From NCBI GenBank assembly GCA_930633525.1, contig CAKNFP010000002.1, forward strand, positions 1,302,001 through 1,366,000: DNA of 64,000 nt. Direction: 5' to 3'. Within the stretch, counting starts at the first letter, position 1. Every line of letters begins with the position of its first letter. This document shows positions 62,010-64,000 of the stretch, piece by piece. The notes beneath the pieces were generated by a model. It saw only the letters and a program-made list of their open reading frames with translations. It ran no database searches and had not been told where the DNA came from. The position numbers and the translations under genes were made by a program. This DNA is from Hyphomicrobiales bacterium. Its GTDB lineage: Bacteria > Pseudomonadota > Alphaproteobacteria > Rhizobiales > Beijerinckiaceae.

Positions 62010-62875
62010 TCATGAACCGGGCTGGTCGACCAAATAAATGATAGGAATGTGGAACGTATCGCACAGCTGGATGAAGCGTGTCTGCTTTCTCGCGGCCGTG
62101 TGATCCATCGCGCCGGCATAGATCAACGGGTTGGTGGCCACGATGCCGACTGCGAACCCGTCGATGCGAGCGGGCATGGTGATGATCGAGCGACCGAATT
62201 CCTTCTGGATCTCGAAGCCGCTTTCCCGATCAATCACCAGGCCGATCAATTGGCGCATATCGTACGGCTTGCGGTGGTCCCTTGGGATCAGCGAGTTTAG
62301 AGCGTGCCTCGCGCCCTTCGATCGGGTCGTCGTTCTCAATGTGCTAAGGGGGCCTCCCAAACGTTCTGAGGCATGAATCTCAGGAAACGCAGTGCAATCG
62401 CGATGGCTTCTGCTTCGCTGTCTGCAACGTTGTCGATCGTGCCGGCCGCATTGACCGCGATTTCGGACCCCCCCAATTTTTCTCTTGTTAGCTCTTTCTT
62501 CATCGCTCGCGCGACGATCGGCGGACCGGCTGCGAAAAGCTGACTCGTTCGGCGCACCATGGTTGAGAAATGCGACAGCACGGCTCGACCTGCCGGGCCG
62601 CCGGCCGCAACTCCCAACACCACGCTCACAACAGGCATGATTCCGAGCAGCTGCACAGAGCGTTCGAAACCATGAAGCCCCGGAAACACCCCGTGTCCGC
62701 CCTTGCGGATAGAAGCGACGCTTCCGCCAGAGGCGTCGATCAGATTGATCAGGGGTATCCGGTACTCGAACGCCAAGTCCTCAATGAGGCTGCGTTGTCC
62801 CGCCCTTTCGACGCCACACGATGGACACGGCCTGTGGTTCTTCATCGCTGTTGCCGCCCCAAGGCGCCCGAGCAA
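62010..62875 (-). pseudogene. Acyl-CoA (propionyl-CoA-type) carboxylase beta subunit, broken
   Basis: Minus-strand pieces of the carboxyltransferase subunit: IEDLAFEYRIPLINLIDASG, FAAGPPIVARAMKKELTREK, then, in a shifted frame after a G5 run near 62347, NSLIPRDHRKPYDMRQLIGL and TNPLIYAGAMDHTAARKQTR. It stops at LVDQPG at 62010. The N-terminal part and the C-terminal third are missing, and a second frameshift lies near 62295. Non-functional. Confidence 0.8.
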
Positions 62876-62999
62876 AGCAGCTTATAATGCTACCTTATGG
62901 CTTCTCGCTCCAAACGCGGCTGGACGGCGCTGGATAGCATAGACCATCGTGACCCTACGAGGTGCGCTTATTGCATCTTTGAGCGATGAAGGGTCTCAA

Positions 63000-63893
63000 A
63001 TGGGTTTCCGCATCGGAGTCGATATCGGTGGCTCCTTCACAGATTTCGCGGTGTTCGATGAACTCACTGGGCAGCTTGAGGCGCTCAAGGTGTTGTCGCG
63101 TCCCGATCTGCCGGGCGAGGAGATGCTGACAGGACTCCGCGAGCTTGAGCGGCGCTATGGTATTAACGCGGACGCGATAACTTACTTCGATCATGGAACA
63201 ACTGTCGGCGTCAACACCGTTATTCAACGTAAAGACCTTCAGCTTGCGTTGTTCACTACCGACGGCGTTGTGGATGTACTTGAATTGGCGCGCCTCAAAA
63301 GCCCTGACATGTATGACCTGTTTTCCAGCCGCCCCGCGCCGCTTGTGCCACGCAGTCACGTCTTTGGAATCCACGAGCGTCTGAACGCGAACGGCGCTGT
63401 CGTGGAGCCGGTGGATCGTGCCTCCATTATGGAGGCCCATCGGGCGGCGCGCGCGGCTGGTTGTGAAGGTATTGTCGTCAGTTTCCTGCACAGCAACAAG
63501 AGCAGGGAGAATGAGCGGAAGGCGCCGCCGCTGCTGGTGGAAGATGGATGCACTGTGCCCATCTTCTTGTCCCACGAGGTCTGGCCGATCATCCGCGAAT
63601 TCGAGCGCACGACCACTGCCGTCGTCAACGGCTATGTGCAGCCGCAGGTCGCGCGATACCTTGCCTCGATGCAGGAGGCATTGTGGCAAGCCGGCGTGCG
63701 CCCTGAACTCCTTAGCGCGCCGAAGGCGACGGTGCATGCAGCGGCTGATGAAAGAAGGACTTTGCGCAGCATTTTCAAAGAACTCTTGCCGGATCTATCG
63801 CGGATGCCCAAGGACAGGAGGGGGCGGCGCGATCCGACATGTCGCGCCGCATCACACGCCCGGGGCGGCATCTTCCTGCGCGCCAGGGCTTAG
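63000..63893 (+). pseudogene. Hydantoinase/oxoprolinase A-type (HyuA) N-terminal fragment
   Basis: The frame starts MGFRIGVDIGGSFTDFAVFD after AAGGG and contains DHGTTVGVNTVIQRKDLQLA, EVWPIIREFERTTTAVVNGY and QVARYLASMQEALWQAGVRP, the first about 240 residues of HyuA/acetone carboxylase-type ATPases. After PELL at about 63715 the sequence is unrelated (SAPKATVHAAADERRT). The other two thirds are missing. Confidence 0.8.
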
Positions 63894-63901
63894 GGTTCAG
63901 C

Positions 63902-64000
63902 TTAGTTGACGGTCTGGATCTTCGGCGGCTGCCAGGAACCGTCGAGGATCGCTTCTTTGGGGGGCGCCCCCCCCCCCCCCGGAGCCAGCGGCTTGCACGA
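63902..64000 (-). CDS. 3' end of an unrecognised minus-strand gene (runs off the window)
   Basis: The last residues on the minus strand are AILDGSWQPPKIQTVN before the stop at 63902-63904. The family cannot be told from this short end. The frame further upstream crosses a G6-C-G-C14 run at 63959-63980 and is unreliable. Confidence 0.4.
   Translation of the reverse strand, partial: SCKPLAPGGGGAPPKEAILDGSWQPPKIQTVN
63959..63980. repeat. G/C homopolymer (G6-C-G-C14)
   Basis: Six G, then CG, then fourteen C, close to the end of the window. Such a run is rare in coding DNA and lies inside an open end of a gene. It may be an assembly or sequencing artefact at a contig edge. Confidence 0.6.

Noticed and set aside
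63715..63772. Minus-strand start of a secreted protein (MLRKVLLSSAAACTVAFGA)
   Set aside because: Only 19 residues before it enters HyuA sequence, with no clear ribosome site; kept as a remark, not a gene.
1..64000. CRISPR arrays, tRNA or rRNA genes, and a replication origin
   Set aside because: No regularly spaced repeats, cloverleaf-like segments, rRNA-like stretches or repABC-type genes were seen by eye on either strand.

Overview
The window looks like an accessory replicon or genomic island of a Rhizobiales alphaproteobacterium (Rhizobiaceae-like). The basis is high GC, dense catabolic operons each paired with ABC importers, small GntR, MarR and LysR regulators, an ArdC-type remnant, a ParDE pair, and heavy IS3, IS6 and IS630 traffic. 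No rRNA, tRNA, CRISPR array or replication origin was seen. Genus cannot be fixed from sequence alone.

Region 1 (1-20.5 kb) is the most intact part. A plus-strand operon (2-3937) encodes a polar amino acid ABC importer, a small cupin and an M14-type zinc hydrolase. It converges at a terminator on a ten-gene minus-strand operon (14.8 down to 4.0 kb) encoding a Bug/TctC-type binding protein, a second polar amino acid ABC importer, a GMC oxidoreductase, a DAO-type flavoprotein, an old-yellow-enzyme/4Fe-4S/FAD reductase, a second cupin and an ornithine-cyclodeaminase-like enzyme. Upstream lie another DAO-type oxidase and a GntR/FCD repressor gene. Divergent from these is a racemase, hydantoinase-like amidohydrolase and DapA-like lyase operon. 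ATATCAC motifs overlap the -10 boxes of the divergent promoters, which suggests one GntR regulon. The set resembles uptake and breakdown of an N-substituted or cyclic amino acid (inference; substrate unknown).

Region 2 (20.5-29 kb) is plasmid-like debris: an ArdC remnant, parDE, a truncated plasmid gene, IS remnants, an RHH regulator plus PHB-depolymerase-type esterase, IS3 copy 1 inserted in a NIPSNAP gene, and broken M20 and IS630 genes.

Region 3 (27.6-43.2 kb) holds an amidase with an AtzG-like small partner, a MarR regulator, two tandemly duplicated peptide-type binding proteins, DppB and DppC permeases without ATPases, two Gfo/Idh/MocA-type proteins, two AhpD/CMD paralogues, a ketopantoate-reductase-like enzyme and M28 and M20 peptidases. 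It reads as a peptide or amide uptake and hydrolysis cluster, with a possible shared MarR operator.

Region 4 (43.2-49.5 kb) is a graveyard: LLM, hipA and DUF2971 remnants, an intact hipB-like gene, two identical inverted IS6 elements flanking an iron alcohol dehydrogenase, and IS3 copy 2. The two IS3 copies bracket about 22.4 kb.

Region 5 (49.6-59.7 kb) is a LysR-controlled plus-strand operon: peptide-type binding protein, maleate-isomerase/arylmalonate-decarboxylase-like enzyme, DppC and DppB permeases (again no ATPases), aldehyde dehydrogenase, M19 dipeptidase homologue, PYROXD2-like oxidoreductase and muconolactone-isomerase-like protein.

Region 6 (59.7-64 kb) holds a phage tail-fibre fragment, a FUSC-family membrane protein, a broken acyl-CoA carboxylase gene, a truncated hydantoinase A, and a gene end next to a long G/C homopolymer.
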